Assembly: GCA_001735895.1 (NCBI GenBank)
Contig: DS021200.1
Coordinates: 158,670-218,315 of the forward strand
Length of the DNA: 59,646 nucleotides
Direction of reading: 5' to 3'
DNA from: Olavius algarvensis Gamma 3 endosymbiont
GTDB lineage: Bacteria > Pseudomonadota > Gammaproteobacteria > GCA-001735895
Below, in pieces: positions 51,264 through 59,646 of the stretch. Below the pieces are notes generated by a model that worked only from the letters and a program-made list of their open reading frames with translations, was not told the origin of the DNA and did no database searches. Position numbers and translations under genes: made by a program. How positions within the stretch are numbered: position 1 is the stretch's first letter; each line of letters begins with the position of its first letter.

Positions 51264-52697
51264 TTAACAGGCCCTGGCGCGTGCGCCCGTGATGGCTTTT
51301 AACTCGAGGAACTCCTCGAGCCCCCACTTACCCTTTTCGCGACCGTTCCCCGACTGCTTGTAACCACCAAACGGCGTATCGGTGGTGCCACCGATGTAAT
51401 TAATCGCAACCTGTCCGGCACGCAAGCGCCGGGCAACCAGCTTGGCGCGCTCCATTTCGGTTGAACAGACATAGGCGGCGAGACCAAAGTCGGTATCGTT
51501 GGCGATTGCCACCGCCTCGTCTTCGCTATCGTAACCGATAATCACCAGCACCGGCCCGAAAATCTCCTGGCGCGCGATTGTCATCCGGTTATCGACATGC
51601 GCGAATACCGTCGGTTTGACATAATAGCCGGTCGGCAAATGATCCGGGCGACCGCAGCCACCGGTAACCAGGGTTGCACCCTCGTCGATACCCTGCTGAA
51701 TCAGCGACTGAATCTTATCGAACTGGATCTGGTTAACGACCGGTCCGATATGTCCACCGCTTTTGCTCGGGTCATCGACGGCAACGCTTTCCGCCGCCGC
51801 CCGCGCCGCCTCGATCGCTTCCTCCATTCTGACATTCGGCACCAGCATGCGAGTCGGGGCATTGCAGGACTGACCGCTATTGTCCATCATGTAAAACACA
51901 CCTTCGGTGACCGCCTTGGCGATGTCGGCGTCCTTCAGGATAATATTGGCGGACTTGCCGCCCAGCTCCTGAGCGACGCGCTTGACCGTGTCCGCCGCGG
52001 CCTTGGCCACCGCGACACCGCCGCAGGTGGAACCGGTGAAAGACATCATATCGATACCCGGATGCTTCGCCATGGCTTCCCCGACTACCGGGCCATAACC
52101 ATTGACTAGATTAAACACACCCGCGGGAACGCCGGCTTCGCGTAACACCTCGGTGAAGATCATCGCGTCCAGCGGGGATTCCTCGCTGGGTTTCAAAACC
52201 ATGGTACAGCCGGCGGCCAGCGCCGGGATCACCTTGACCGCGACCTGGTTCATCGGCCAGTTCCAGGGTGTGATCATGCCGCAGACCCCGATCGGCTCGT
52301 AGCGCAAAATCACATCGAATTCGCTTGTTTCGAAACTGAAATTCAACAGCGCCTTGATCGCGCTTTTGATGTGGGCGTGACCGAGCTTGGCCTGCGAACC
52401 GCGCGCCAGGTCGATGGGGGCGCCCATTTCATCCGAAATCGCCTGCGCGATGTCGTCAAAATAGTCCTTGTAAATGGCGCGTATCTTTTCCAGCACTTCG
52501 AGTCGCTGTTGTACACTCCATTGCGAATAGTCAACAAAGGCGCGCCGCGCCGCGGCAACCGCCAGATCGACGTCCTCGGGGCTGCCGGCGCCGATCTGGG
52601 TAAAGGCCTTTTCCGTCGCCGGATTGATGACGTCGATCGTGGCCGGGGTTACCGGGTCAACCCAGGCGCCATCGATATAAAACTTGAGGTGGTCCAT
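51264..52697 (-). CDS. Aldehyde dehydrogenase family protein
   Basis: 477-residue NAD(P)-dependent ALDH. Visible motifs: PWNWPMNQVAVKVIPALAAG (cofactor), catalytic Glu in QELGGKSANIIL, catalytic Cys in NSGQSCNAPTRM, and EIFGPVLVIIGY. ATG 52697 (MDHLKFYIDGAWVDP) is the true start, with AGGA ahead of it. The open frame continues upstream to 53087 but that extension is Arg-rich, overlaps the EamA gene and lacks a homologous pattern. Substrate unknown. Confidence 0.92.
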   Translation of the reverse strand: MDHLKFYIDGAWVDPVTPATIDVINPATEKAFTQIGAGSPEDVDLAVAAARRAFVDYSQWSVQQRLEVLEKIRAIYKDYFDDIAQAISDEMGAPIDLARGSQAKLGHAHIKSAIKALLNFSFETSEFDVILRYEPIGVCGMITPWNWPMNQVAVKVIPALAAGCTMVLKPSEESPLDAMIFTEVLREAGVPAGVFNLVNGYGPVVGEAMAKHPGIDMMSFTGSTCGGVAVAKAAADTVKRVAQELGGKSANIILKDADIAKAVTEGVFYMMDNSGQSCNAPTRMLVPNVRMEEAIEAARAAAESVAVDDPSKSGGHIGPVVNQIQFDKIQSLIQQGIDEGATLVTGGCGRPDHLPTGYYVKPTVFAHVDNRMTIARQEIFGPVLVIIGYDSEDEAVAIANDTDFGLAAYVCSTEMERAKLVARRLRAGQVAINYIGGTTDTPFGGYKQSGNGREKGKWGLEEFLELKAITGARARAC

Positions 52698-52963
52698 GCT
52701 GTTGCTTTCCTGGAAGATCGAATCTGTAGTGGAATGTGAAATGTGCCGCGATGCGATTGTTTGTGCAAGTAAATTCTTAAAAATCCCTAAACTTTCGAAT
52801 CGAACTTGATCCGGTATTGCGGTCCGCGCGGCTTCAGCCTCCATCCCCGCTGCGATTCCTCCAATCGATTGTGTGCGACGCGCTGTAAAAACACGTATCG
52901 GCGCCCCGAATTGCTCACTATAATCGATGTTTTCCAGTACCCGGATCAGTTTTCGACGACCGC

Positions 52964-53893
52964 ATGATCGAGCATCGTCTGTTTCCCTATCTGCTGATTC
53001 TCGGCGCCGGCGCCATCTGGGGCGGAGTCTTTTCCCTGACCCTGATCGCCACAGCCGGGGGTGCGCATCCCCTCGGGCTATCCGCATGGCAGGTAGCGCT
53101 GACCGCGATATTTTTTCTGGCGGCCTGCCTGTTGGGGCGAGTAACAGCTTTCAAGCTAACAAACTTGCGCCACTACCTGGTGCTGGCGCTGATCGGCATC
53201 ACCGTCCCAAATCTGCTTTACTACTATGCCGCGCCCTTTCTGTCGGCGGGCATCCTGGCGATTACCGTTTCGACTGTACCCTTGTTTACTTACGCCATCA
53301 TGTTGGTACTGCGCTTCGAGTCGGTAGTCTCACGCCGCCTCGCCGGCATCGTGCTCGGCATGATCGCAATTCTGCTGCTGGTTGTTCCCGATCAGGGGCT
53401 GAGCAGTGACGACGCCAGTTTTTGGATTCTGCTGGTATTGCTATGCGCGTTGCTATACGCAGTCGAAAACGTCTACATCGGCCGCGGCGTTCCGCCCCGG
53501 ATCGATATTCGCGAACTGCTGTTCGCGTCCAATCTGGTCGCCTGCCTGGTCCAGTTTCCCCTCGCCATCTATCTCGGCGTGGACCAGGCGCCGGCCTGGC
53601 TCGTCACCAAAGCGGGCTTGGCGATCGGCGGCATTGCCTTCGGCAGCGCGATCGCATACGCCATGTTTTTCTACACGATCAAGGTCTCGGGGCCGGTATT
53701 TGCAAGCCAGTGCGCCTACGTGGTAACCATTTCGGGTGTAATCTGGGGTATTATTGTTTTTTCGGAGCAACATACTCTCTGGATTTGGACATCGGTGATC
53801 GTTATGCTACTCGGATTGTTACTGGTCAGTCCGGATGATGGAGATCAAACCGATGAAGTCAGCGCAATCCCAAGTACCGAATCATCTCAGTAG
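52964..53893 (+). CDS. EamA/DMT-family transporter
   Basis: 309-residue inner-membrane protein with ten helices in two EamA repeats (ILGAGAIWGGVFSLTLIATA; second repeat from LLCALLYAVENVYIG). The family exports or imports small metabolites such as amino acids. It is the first of four + strand genes with gaps of 12 and 25 nt and a 4-nt overlap, so a common transcript is likely. The 266 bp before it, up to the divergent aldehyde dehydrogenase gene, should hold both promoters; I saw no clear elements. Confidence 0.87.
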   Translation: MIEHRLFPYLLILGAGAIWGGVFSLTLIATAGGAHPLGLSAWQVALTAIFFLAACLLGRVTAFKLTNLRHYLVLALIGITVPNLLYYYAAPFLSAGILAITVSTVPLFTYAIMLVLRFESVVSRRLAGIVLGMIAILLLVVPDQGLSSDDASFWILLVLLCALLYAVENVYIGRGVPPRIDIRELLFASNLVACLVQFPLAIYLGVDQAPAWLVTKAGLAIGGIAFGSAIAYAMFFYTIKVSGPVFASQCAYVVTISGVIWGIIVFSEQHTLWIWTSVIVMLLGLLLVSPDDGDQTDEVSAIPSTESSQ

Positions 53894-53905
53894 CGATGCT
53901 TTGCA

Positions 53906-54790
53906 ATGATCATTACATTTTACGGCGTGCGAGGCTCAACCCCGGCGCCCGGACCGCTGACCGTAAAATATGGCGGCAACACCTCTTGTGTGCACATCGA
54001 GCTGGAAACCGGCCACGACCTGATCCTCGATGCGGGTACCGGCATCCGGTCGCTGGGACATAAACCCGCAAAGAAATCGACCCCGGCCAGCATTTTGCTA
54101 TCGCACGGGCACTGGGATCATATTCAGGGTTACCCCTTCTTCGATCCCATTTACCAACCGGATCGCGATATCCACGTTTACATCAGCGTGCAGTCGGGTC
54201 GAAAATTATTGAGCACGCTGTTCTCCCAGATGGACGGTACCCATTTTCCCGTTAGGGCCGAGGACTTGCCGTCGAACCATTTCCCGAAATTCAAGGGCAT
54301 CGAAAGCGAGCTCTACGAACGCGAGGGCATACAGGTGGTTAAACAGCCGCTCAATCATCCGGGCGGAGGCGTCGCATACCGCATCAACGAAAACGGCGCC
54401 AGTTGCGCCTATGTCACCGACAATGAACTCGAGCCGCCGAAAAAACTCACCACCCGTTACGATCAATGGGTCAATTATCTGCACGGCGTGGACGTGCTAA
54501 TTCACGATGCGCAATACACCGAGGACGACATGCCGCATAAACACGGCTGGGGGCATTCGCTAATCTCGCAGGTGCGGCAGCTGGCCACCGATGCCGAGGT
54601 CGGCACGCTGGTTATGTTTCACCACGATCCCGAACGCAGCGATTCGGAACTCGATGAAATTCAGATCGAAAACGAAAAATATCTCAAATCGAAGCACGCG
54701 CCGACGCGCAGCGTCTGTGCCGCGGAAGGCATGCGCATCAGCCTCGACAAACCGGTATTGGGCGGCGCGACCCGGATCGGCATCGACTGA
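53906..54790 (+). CDS. MBL-fold metallo-hydrolase
   Basis: 294-residue metallo-beta-lactamase-fold protein. The metal motif HGHWDH (in LLSHGHWDHIQGYPF), the ITFYGVRGSTPAPG start, and later NHPGG, HDAQY and FHHDPERSD are as in a branch of phosphodiesterase-like MBL proteins that includes signal-transduction proteins. No regulatory domain is fused here. The substrate is unknown, with cyclic nucleotides a possibility from the family. Second gene of the four-gene operon. Confidence 0.85.
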   Translation: MIITFYGVRGSTPAPGPLTVKYGGNTSCVHIELETGHDLILDAGTGIRSLGHKPAKKSTPASILLSHGHWDHIQGYPFFDPIYQPDRDIHVYISVQSGRKLLSTLFSQMDGTHFPVRAEDLPSNHFPKFKGIESELYEREGIQVVKQPLNHPGGGVAYRINENGASCAYVTDNELEPPKKLTTRYDQWVNYLHGVDVLIHDAQYTEDDMPHKHGWGHSLISQVRQLATDAEVGTLVMFHHDPERSDSELDEIQIENEKYLKSKHAPTRSVCAAEGMRISLDKPVLGGATRIGID

Positions 54791-54815
54791 AACATCACTT
54801 AGCGAATCGCCGAAC

Positions 54816-56105
54816 ATGAACAACCAGAAGTTGATCGCGCGCCGCAGTAAGACGCTTGGTCCTACTTATCAGAATTTTTTCGACCAACCCTTGCACCTGG
54901 TGCGCGGCGCGGGCACGGCAGTATGGGACGCCGACGGCCGCGAGTATCTCGATTGCTATAATAACGTGGCTTCAGTCGGGCACTGTCACCGCCATGTGGT
55001 CCAGGCCTTGTGCAATCAGGCCGCCACCCTGAACACGCATACGCGCTACCTGCACGCGGGCGTCGTCGAACTCGGCGAAAAACTGGTGGAAGGATTGCCC
55101 GGCGAAATCGAAGTCTGCATTTTTACCTGCACCGGCAGCGAGGCCAACGATTTGGCGGTCCAGATCGCACGCCAGGTCACCGGGCAGCAGGGCGTCATCG
55201 TCAGCGAAGCCTCGTATCATGGCGTCTCGGAGCTGACGCGGCGGCTTTCCACCGACAGCTACCCAAGCGCAGACCGACCCGAATGGCTGGCTGTGATCGA
55301 GCCGCCCAATCTTTATCGCGGACCCTATCGCCGCGACGATCCGGAAGCGGGACGCAAATACCTGGAGCTGGCGCGCCAGGAACTCGACCGGCTGGAGCAA
55401 CGTGGTTACCGGCCCGCGGCAATCATGATCGACCTGATTTGGGATTCCAACGGACCGTTGATCGCGCCTAAGGATTACCTGCAGGGTTTGTGCAGCGAAG
55501 TTCGCAAACGCGGCGGCCTGGTGATCGCCGACGAGGTGCAATCGGGTTATTGCCGCAGCGGTCGGAATTGGTGGGCCAGCGACAATTACGGGATCACTCC
55601 CGATATTCTGACCTGCGGCAAACCCATGGGCGGCGGGCATCCGCTGGCGCTGATGTCGACCACGCGCGCTATCATTAAAGACTACTCGCGCCAGCATCAT
55701 TACTTCAACACCTTCGGCGGCAACCCGGTATCGGCCGCGGTCGGCAAGGCCGTCATCGAGGTGATCGAAAACGAGGATTTGTTGCAAAACGTCAATCGGA
55801 CCGGAGCCTATCTGGAGGCGGGATTACGGCAGCTGGCGAGCCGCCACGAATCGATCGGCGACGTCCAGGGTTGCGGCCTGTTCTGGGGTCTGGACATGGT
55901 CGCCGATCCCGCAACGAGAGATCCCCTGACCCGACAACAAATGACCCGCCTTGGCAGTCTGCTGGTCGAACAGGGCGTTGTCACCGGAACTTCGGGACGC
56001 TACGGCCAGGTGCTGAAACTGCGGCCGCCGCTACCCTTTTCCAAAAACGACGCCGACCGGGCGCTGGCCGCCATCGATGCCGCCTTGCCCCAACTGCAGT
56101 TATGA
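54816..56105 (+). CDS. Class-III PLP-dependent aminotransferase
   Basis: 429-residue fold-I aminotransferase. PLP-Lys is K269 in LTCGKPMGGGHPLA; the Asp contacting the pyridine nitrogen is in VIADEVQSGYCRSG; TCTGSEANDLAVQIAR binds the phosphate. Family members act on omega-amino acids, amino-alcohol phosphates or amines. Phospholyases such as EtnppL are also in this group and share the DLIWDSNG-type segment, so a lyase cannot be excluded. ATG at 54816; longer open frame upstream overlaps the MBL gene. The stop codon overlaps the next start (ATGA). Confidence 0.88.
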   Translation: MNNQKLIARRSKTLGPTYQNFFDQPLHLVRGAGTAVWDADGREYLDCYNNVASVGHCHRHVVQALCNQAATLNTHTRYLHAGVVELGEKLVEGLPGEIEVCIFTCTGSEANDLAVQIARQVTGQQGVIVSEASYHGVSELTRRLSTDSYPSADRPEWLAVIEPPNLYRGPYRRDDPEAGRKYLELARQELDRLEQRGYRPAAIMIDLIWDSNGPLIAPKDYLQGLCSEVRKRGGLVIADEVQSGYCRSGRNWWASDNYGITPDILTCGKPMGGGHPLALMSTTRAIIKDYSRQHHYFNTFGGNPVSAAVGKAVIEVIENEDLLQNVNRTGAYLEAGLRQLASRHESIGDVQGCGLFWGLDMVADPATRDPLTRQQMTRLGSLLVEQGVVTGTSGRYGQVLKLRPPLPFSKNDADRALAAIDAALPQLQL

Positions 56106-57307
56106 ATGCAAACGACGATAACCCGGCGGCGGGATTCACCCGCTCCGGTCTGGCCGACATCGACCGCCTGATGAGGGACTACGTCAGCGCGGGTAAATCC
56201 GCCGGCATGCTGACCTTGGTTAGTCGGCACGGCCAGATTGCCCAGCTGTCCTGCCGCGGGAAGGCCGACATCGCCAGCGGCCGGCCGATCCGTCCGGACA
56301 CGATGTTCCGCATTTATTCGATGACCAAACCGATTACCAGCGTGGCCCTGATGACCCTGCTCGAGCGCGGGCATCTCGAACTCGACGATGCCGCCAAACG
56401 CTGGATTCCGGCACTGGCAAAGCTCGAAGTTTACCGCCAGGGCAAGCTCGAATCCGACATTACGATTCGCCAATTGTTAACCCACACCGCGGGGTTCAGC
56501 TATGGTTTCCTGCCCGAGCAATATCCCGTGGACGAACTCTATGCCGAAGTCTGGCGCGGCCGCATCCAGGATCAGACCCTCGAACAATTGCTGCAAACCC
56601 TATTCGAATTTCCACTGGTGGCGCAACCCGGCACGCTGTGGAACTACAGTATCGCAACCGACATTTGCGGTTATTTGATCGAACTGATCAGCGACATGCC
56701 GCTGGCCGACTATCTGCAACGAACCATCTTCGACCCGCTGGAAATGATCGATACCGCCTTCGAAGTCAGCGCGGACAAGATCGAGCGCTTCGCCACGCTC
56801 TACGGCTATCGCGCGGACGATCCCCTGGCCCAGCTCGAAAGCAACGATACTTCACCTTTCATCTCGGCAATTTCGGGAATCCCGGTCAGGCTGCAGTCGG
56901 GCGGCGGCGGATTGGTTTCTACCGCTGCGGACTACTGGCGTTTTGCGCAGATGATGTTGAATGGCGGGAGTCTGGACGGGCGCCGGATTATCGAGGCCGA
57001 CACCGTAGCCGCAATGACCCGCAATCAGGTATCGGAAAACCTGCTGCCGCTTAGCTTTAACGGCGTCGCCCCCGGCGCTTTCAGCGGTTACGGCTTCGGT
57101 CTCGGTTATTGCATTAACATGGACCCGGCCAACACGGCCGCGGCCGGTTCGCGTGGCGACTTCGGCTGGGGCGGCATGGCCGACACCTACTGCTGGGTCG
57201 ATCCCGAACGGCAGCTGGTGGCGATTTTGATGCAACAGTATCTACCATCGCTGCAGCACGCCGGCAGGCTGGATTTCCGCAACGCGGTTTACCGCGCACT
57301 CGACTAA
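56102..57307 (+). CDS. Serine hydrolase of the beta-lactamase/class C family
   Basis: 401-residue cytoplasmic or surface hydrolase without a signal peptide. The SxxK motif is SMTK (S73, K76); the second motif reads YSIATD, where penicillin-binding proteins have YxN, and GWGGMADTYCWVDP is the third-strand motif (H/KTG replaced by GWGG), as in esterases of this family (EstB-like). It is more probably an esterase than a beta-lactamase. Translation is coupled to the aminotransferase. It converges on the nqr operon. Confidence 0.87.
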   Translation: MNANDDNPAAGFTRSGLADIDRLMRDYVSAGKSAGMLTLVSRHGQIAQLSCRGKADIASGRPIRPDTMFRIYSMTKPITSVALMTLLERGHLELDDAAKRWIPALAKLEVYRQGKLESDITIRQLLTHTAGFSYGFLPEQYPVDELYAEVWRGRIQDQTLEQLLQTLFEFPLVAQPGTLWNYSIATDICGYLIELISDMPLADYLQRTIFDPLEMIDTAFEVSADKIERFATLYGYRADDPLAQLESNDTSPFISAISGIPVRLQSGGGGLVSTAADYWRFAQMMLNGGSLDGRRIIEADTVAAMTRNQVSENLLPLSFNGVAPGAFSGYGFGLGYCINMDPANTAAAGSRGDFGWGGMADTYCWVDPERQLVAILMQQYLPSLQHAGRLDFRNAVYRALD

Positions 57308-57322
57308 GCGCGGCAATTGAAC

Positions 57323-57727
57323 TCAGGGCGTCTTTTGCAGATAGATTTCATCCAAAGCACGCATCACATCGTGGCGACTGATCTGACCGACAAGTCGGCC
57401 GTCGCGCATCACCGGAAAACGTCTGAACTTCGAGGCCTGTAATTTTTCGGCCGCCTCGAGCACGCTGCAATCGGCGTCGATAGTTTCGATCTCGCGGCTC
57501 ATGTACTGCTCGACCCGGCCGCCCCAGTCCTGGTGGTAAGCGGTGTTATAAACGATTTCGAGGCAATCTTTTTGCGATAGTAGGCCGATCAAGCGCCGCT
57601 CGGAATCCAGCACCGGCGCACCGGAAAAATGCCGCTCCAGCAGCTGCCGCATGGCTGCGACGATATCGTCATCGGGTCCGAAGCTGAGCAGCTCGGTCGC
57701 CATATAGTCTTCGATACCGTGACTCAT
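57323..57727 (-). CDS. CBS-domain pair protein in the nqr operon
   Basis: 134-residue protein made of two CBS domains: MATELLSFGPDDDIVAAMRQLLERHFSGAPVLD and YMSREIETIDADCSVLEAAEKLQASKFRRFPVMRDGRLVG. CBS pairs bind adenosine nucleotides and regulate partner proteins. The start at 57727 is fixed by the ATGA overlap with the nqrM-like stop codon (57724-57727). Being translationally coupled to the last Nqr maturation gene suggests a role linked to Nqr or energy state (inference). No other domain is present. Confidence 0.85.
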   Translation of the reverse strand: MSHGIEDYMATELLSFGPDDDIVAAMRQLLERHFSGAPVLDSERRLIGLLSQKDCLEIVYNTAYHQDWGGRVEQYMSREIETIDADCSVLEAAEKLQASKFRRFPVMRDGRLVGQISRHDVMRALDEIYLQKTP

Positions 57728-57864
57728 GATCCGGCCCTGCGCATAATACATTCGCTGCAGTTACCGCAACTGCCGCACAAAGGCCGCTTTCTCAGGATCA
57801 CTCCCAGCGCCAGTCCGGCAACCGCGAGCAGGAACAAAGGTATCGCGATAATCAGTGTCGTCAT
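57724..57864 (-). CDS. nqrM: NqrM-like maturation factor, 46 residues
   Basis: Reading from ATG 57864 the product is one TM helix (MTTLIIAIPLFLLAVAGLAL), then RKRPLCGSCGNCSECIMRR with four Cys at 30, 33, 36 and 39 (C-x2-C-x2-C-x2-C). NqrM is a small membrane protein with essential Cys that helps to insert Fe into the NqrD/NqrE site, and is encoded near nqrF. Position directly after nqrF (21 nt) and before the CBS gene (4-nt overlap) supports this. It is shorter than the Vibrio protein and has a denser Cys cluster, so it is a divergent member. GAG lies before the ATG. Confidence 0.72.
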   Translation of the reverse strand: MTTLIIAIPLFLLAVAGLALGVILRKRPLCGSCGNCSECIMRRAGS

Positions 57865-57885
57865 CTCGGAACTCCCCGGGCTTGG

Positions 57886-59106
57886 TTAACTGCCAAAATC
57901 GTCATAATGGATATTCTCCGGCGCGACGCCGAGCGAATCGAGCATCGCCAGCACCGACTGCACCATTAGCGGTGGCCCGCATAAATAGTAGTCACAGGTT
58001 TCGGGAGCCGGGTGGCGAAGCAAATAATTGTCGTAGGCGACCTGGTGGATATAGCCGCTCAAACCCTGCCAGTTATCGCTCGGCTCGGCCTCTGATAGCG
58101 CCGGATGCCAGGTGAAATTGTCGTGCTCCCGCTGCAACTCTTCGAATAATTCGGCATAGTAGAGTTCGCGCCGCGAGCTCGCGCCATACCAGTAACTCAT
58201 GCGGCGTTCGGCGCCCTGGGTTTGCAGCAAATCCAGTATCTGCGCGCGCAGCGGCGCCATGCCGGCGCCGCCGCCGATAAACACCAACTCACGCTCGGAA
58301 GCTTCGACCGCGAAATGCCCATAGGGGCCGCGCAGCGTCACCGGGTCTCCCGGCTTGAGCGAAAACAACCAACTCGAAACCACGCCCGGCGGCGCTGCAG
58401 GCTGCCCGGTCGGCGGCAGCGCGATACGTATATTAAGAATAATCAAACCCTGTTCCGCGGGATGGTTTGCCATCGAATAGGCGCGCGTCACTTCGCGTTC
58501 GCTGCCGGCCTGCAAACGCCATAGGCCCATCTTGTCCCAGACATCGCGATACTCGGCTTCGATATCGAGCTCGCTGAAATCGAGGCGATACGGCGGGCTG
58601 GTCAGCTCGACGAATCCGCCGGCGCGGAAATCCATCGGTTCCCCGGGCGGCAAGCGCAATACGATTTCGCGAATCAGGGTACTGACATTGGCCGTTTTTT
58701 CGACCCGGCATTGCCAGGTCTTGATATCGAAATAGGCTTCGTCCACTTCGATCGACATCGGACCCAGCACGCGTACCTGGCAGGCAAGACGCCCGCCCCT
58801 GGCGGCTTCGCGCCGACTCAAATGCGCCAGTTCCTGCGGCCCGGCCTCGCCGCCGCCGCTAACCACGCGCGCCTTGCATAAGCCGCAGGTACCCGCGCCC
58901 GCGCAGGCGCTCGGTAGCGACACGCCGGCTTGCTGACAAACGCCGAGCAGGCGCTGGCCGATCTCGGCCTGCACGATCTTGCGCCCGTTAATTTCGATCC
59001 GGCATTCGCCGCTTGGTACCAGCAGGTGGCGCGCGCCGAGCACGAACAGCGTTAGCAGCAACACGATGCCGCAAAAGAACAGGATGCCGAGGGTCGCTTC
59101 GAACAT
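57886..59106 (-). CDS. nqrF: Na+-translocating NADH:quinone reductase subunit F
   Basis: 406-residue entry subunit of Na+-NQR: N-terminal TM helix (ILFFCGIVLLLTLFVLG), a [2Fe-2S] ferredoxin domain with CAGAGTCGLC and a later Cys in GGRLACQVRV, then an FNR-type FAD domain (RAYSMAN) and an NADH domain (IGGGAGMAPLRA; YYLCGPPLMV). It oxidises NADH on the cytoplasmic side and passes electrons to the sodium-pumping core. ATG 59106 overlaps the nqrE stop codon (TGATG); the longer open frame to 59253 was rejected. Confidence 0.97.
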   Translation of the reverse strand: MFEATLGILFFCGIVLLLTLFVLGARHLLVPSGECRIEINGRKIVQAEIGQRLLGVCQQAGVSLPSACAGAGTCGLCKARVVSGGGEAGPQELAHLSRREAARGGRLACQVRVLGPMSIEVDEAYFDIKTWQCRVEKTANVSTLIREIVLRLPPGEPMDFRAGGFVELTSPPYRLDFSELDIEAEYRDVWDKMGLWRLQAGSEREVTRAYSMANHPAEQGLIILNIRIALPPTGQPAAPPGVVSSWLFSLKPGDPVTLRGPYGHFAVEASERELVFIGGGAGMAPLRAQILDLLQTQGAERRMSYWYGASSRRELYYAELFEELQREHDNFTWHPALSEAEPSDNWQGLSGYIHQVAYDNYLLRHPAPETCDYYLCGPPLMVQSVLAMLDSLGVAPENIHYDDFGS

Positions 59107-59646
59107 CAACCCATCCCCGCGAAGGCGAGAAATCCGAGCGACATGATGCCCGCAATGATGAAGTTCATGCCCAGGCCCTGCAGTCCGTCGGGGATATCGG
59201 CATACTTGAGGCGCTCGCGGATCGCCGCGAACATGACGATGGCCAAGGCCCAACCGAAGCCGGAACCAAATCCGAACACCAGGCTTTCGCTGAAGCTGTA
59301 ACTGCGTTCGACCATGAACAGGCTGCCGCCGAGGATGGCGCAGTTAACCGTGATCAGCGGCAGGAAAATACCCATCGCGCGATGCAGCTTGGGCAAGTGA
59401 AATTCGAGCGTCATCTCGAGCACTTGCACCATCGCTGCGATCACCCCGATAAATGCAATCAGGCGCAAAAACGAAAGATCGAGGTCGCCGTGGCCAGCCC
59501 ATTCCAGCGCTCCGGGTGCGAGCAACCAGACATAGATCAGATTATTGACCGGTATCGTCACGGTTTGCACAAACATCATCGCCAGGCCGACGCCGAAGGC
59601 GGTGTCGACGCGCTTCGAAACCGCGAGAAAAGTACACATACCGAGG
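59106..59646 (-). CDS. nqrE: Na+-translocating NADH:quinone reductase subunit E (partial)
   Basis: Membrane subunit of Na+-NQR cut by the right window edge. About 180 residues are visible from [18 protein letters not shown] to the stop codon, lacking only the first helix. Conserved Cys in LGMC and TVNCAILGG are the ligands of the iron centre shared with NqrD. The remaining helices match the family ([42 protein letters not shown]). The upstream genes nqrA-D would lie beyond the window. Confidence 0.95.
   Translation of the reverse strand, partial: LGMCTFLAVSKRVDTAFGVGLAMMFVQTVTIPVNNLIYVWLLAPGALEWAGHGDLDLSFLRLIAFIGVIAAMVQVLEMTLEFHLPKLHRAMGIFLPLITVNCAILGGSLFMVERSYSFSESLVFGFGSGFGWALAIVMFAAIRERLKYADIPDGLQGLGMNFIIAGIMSLGFLAFAGMG

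Noticed and set aside
52698-53087. 130-codon upstream extension of the aldehyde dehydrogenase frame
   Set aside because: The family start, with AGGA before it, is at 52697; the extension is Arg-rich and overlaps the divergent EamA gene.
54972-55787. 271-codon - strand frame
   Set aside because: Antisense to the class-III aminotransferase, which has all PLP-site residues.

Overview
The window looks like a chromosomal segment of a marine, obligately respiratory gammaproteobacterium. The evidence is glnS, a YceH-type protein, SoxR, the end of a sodium-pumping NADH:quinone reductase (Nqr) operon, a TorTSR trimethylamine-N-oxide (TMAO) phosphorelay beside a TMAO/betaine-type ABC importer, and a TRAP transporter. 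Base composition is moderately GC-rich throughout. No rRNA, tRNA or CRISPR was seen. The mobile DNA is an IS4-type transposase cut by the left edge and one complete IS5-family element at 37361-38507.

Layout. 1-7009: truncated IS4 transposase, glnS, then genes that look envelope-related on the + strand (LpxL-type acyltransferase, MMPL/RND exporter, DUF6165 protein, GT9 glycosyltransferase). 7052-16554: torT (-), torS (+), torR (-), then tmoX, tmoV, tmoW-like genes (+). A TMAO-sensing relay is joined to an importer instead of the torCAD reductase, and decameric tor-box-like repeats lie just upstream of a TATAAT in front of tmoX. 16789-25122: catabolic and accessory genes (YCII, BKACE plus crotonase, a 36-residue membrane protein, amidase, small zinc-finger protein, an Fe(II)/2-oxoglutarate oxygenase of the HalD/BesD type, ArsR plus SRPBCC with twin operators, an SDR and an aldo/keto reductase). 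25226-28903: a TRAP transporter with a TatT-type lipoprotein.

29406-36553: a DUF3754 membrane protein and a signalling cluster: a kinase with three exact-length 156-residue PAS-type units, a receiver with no output domain, a CpdA-like cAMP phosphodiesterase, and a NarL-type receiver fused to a histidine kinase. 36657-38544: a MerR-family regulator, a decayed DUF4396-like gene, and an IS5 element inserted at the predicted start site of a MerR-type promoter. 38780-48721: housekeeping and stress genes, including a divergent soxR/Rieske pair with a SoxR-type promoter, and a TetR/flavin-disulfide oxidoreductase pair with two operators. 48830-50456: three gene relics (MFS, class-IV aminotransferase, MarR). 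50474-57307: SDR, aldehyde dehydrogenase, then an EamA/MBL/class-III aminotransferase/serine hydrolase operon. 57323-59646: nqrE-nqrF-nqrM-CBS, read on the - strand and cut by the right edge.

The clearest candidates for something not routinely described are the TorTSR-importer coupling with its putative operator, the MerR-type promoter now pointing into an IS5 transposase, the SoxR-controlled Rieske protein with an unrecognised large C-terminal domain, and small genes (36 aa at 19009; NqrM-like at 57724) that automated callers easily miss. All functional statements come from reading sequence and family knowledge; no database search was run.
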